From Amanita rubescens (Eukaryota; Basidiomycota; Agaricomycetes; Agaricales; Amanitaceae): a stretch of DNA of 64,000 nucleotides. The DNA lies in NCBI GenBank assembly GCA_015039365.1, contig WION01000024.1:310001-374000 (forward strand), written 5' to 3'. A program made the position numbers and the translations under genes. The notes under the pieces are model-generated. The model ran no database searches, had not been told where the DNA came from, and saw only the letters and a list, made by a program, of their open reading frames with translations. Shown here piece after piece: positions 63,894-64,000 of this stretch (its first letter is position 1; every line of letters starts with the position of its first letter).

Positions 63894-64000
63894 AACAAGA
63901 CGACAATGAATCAGCGTCCGTCGTCTCCGAAGACGAACAATTAAGTATAAATGGTGTAACAGTATCCTCTATATCCAGAAATAAAATCACCATTCCCATT
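63890..64000 (+). CDS. Retrotransposon Pol, N-terminal start (runs off window)
   Basis: The -1 frame relative to Gag reads LEQDDNESASVVSEDEQ, then a short hydrophobic stretch, to the window end without a stop. An acidic lead into the protease is usual for Ty3-like Pol. No catalytic motif is reached. Confidence 0.6.

Larger units (their letters stand above)
61618..64000 (+). mobile_element. Ty3-like LTR retrotransposon, 5' part (continues beyond window)
   Basis: Begins with a TGTTAC...GTAACA-bounded LTR exactly where ankyrin homology ends, followed by a primer-binding site, a Gag frame with a zinc knuckle and the start of a Pol frame in -1. The 3' LTR and target-site duplication lie outside the window. 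Confidence 0.88.

Overview
The window is nuclear DNA of a filamentous basidiomycete, most probably an agaricomycete. The evidence is genes cut by many 45-60 nt introns with GTRNGT donors and CTRAC branch points, a Plavaka-type transposase tail, HNH_2, F-box, ULD and NACHT-ankyrin families typical of mushroom-forming fungi, a Helitron and a Ty3-like LTR element. No rRNA, tRNA or CRISPR was recognised. All exon joins and homologies come from reading the sequence; no database was searched.

Layout. 1-9.7 kb is a transposon and pseudogene zone: Plavaka transposase 3' end, a 5'-truncated LINE with perfect 14-bp target-site duplication, a broken dioxygenase-like fragment, a decayed HNH_2 gene and a decayed NUP107/NUP84 copy. 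10.2-17.9 kb is a complete Helitron replicase-helicase (minus strand) with a C-terminal ubiquitin-protease-like domain and an in-frame 24-nt minisatellite upstream. 18-25.5 kb holds GC-rich compound tandem repeats, a frameshifted small gene, a Copia gag scrap, a second inverted NUP107 pseudogene, an ERV41/ARG7 junction fragment and a 0.5-kb dispersed repeat. 25.8-28.8 kb has an F-box-like ORF fused to a transposon end and an intact candidate TET/JBP-like 2OG-Fe(II) oxygenase gene. 29.6-33.4 kb is a hAT-like element with TIRs, an 8-bp target-site duplication and an unusual internal array of short hairpins. 33.7-47.6 kb is the gene-dense core: a small membrane protein, a frameshifted NC-motif protein, a ULD protein whose 3' end runs into a tandem array of 14 intron-like units, an F-box protein, a tail-anchored coiled-coil protein, an SLX8-like RING protein, ERV41 (COPII cargo adaptor) and ARG7 (mitochondrial ornithine acetyltransferase). 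47.9-52.4 kb is a NACHT protein with about 20 ankyrin repeats. 53-61.6 kb contains duplicated, decayed pieces of ERV41 and ARG7, a prolyl-hydroxylase-like gene and a second, broken ankyrin block. 61.6-64 kb is the 5' part of an LTR retrotransposon inserted in that ankyrin copy.

The genes do not form one pathway. The main themes are: repeated copying of the ERV41-ARG7-ankyrin junction, with decayed ARG7 beside near-identical ankyrin DNA; nonsense changes that look like CGA to TGA; CpG-poor Helitron, NLR and intron-array blocks beside CpG-rich housekeeping genes; and two structures I could not match to a named class, the tandem intron array (37.45-38.41 kb) and the hairpin array (30.8-32.9 kb).
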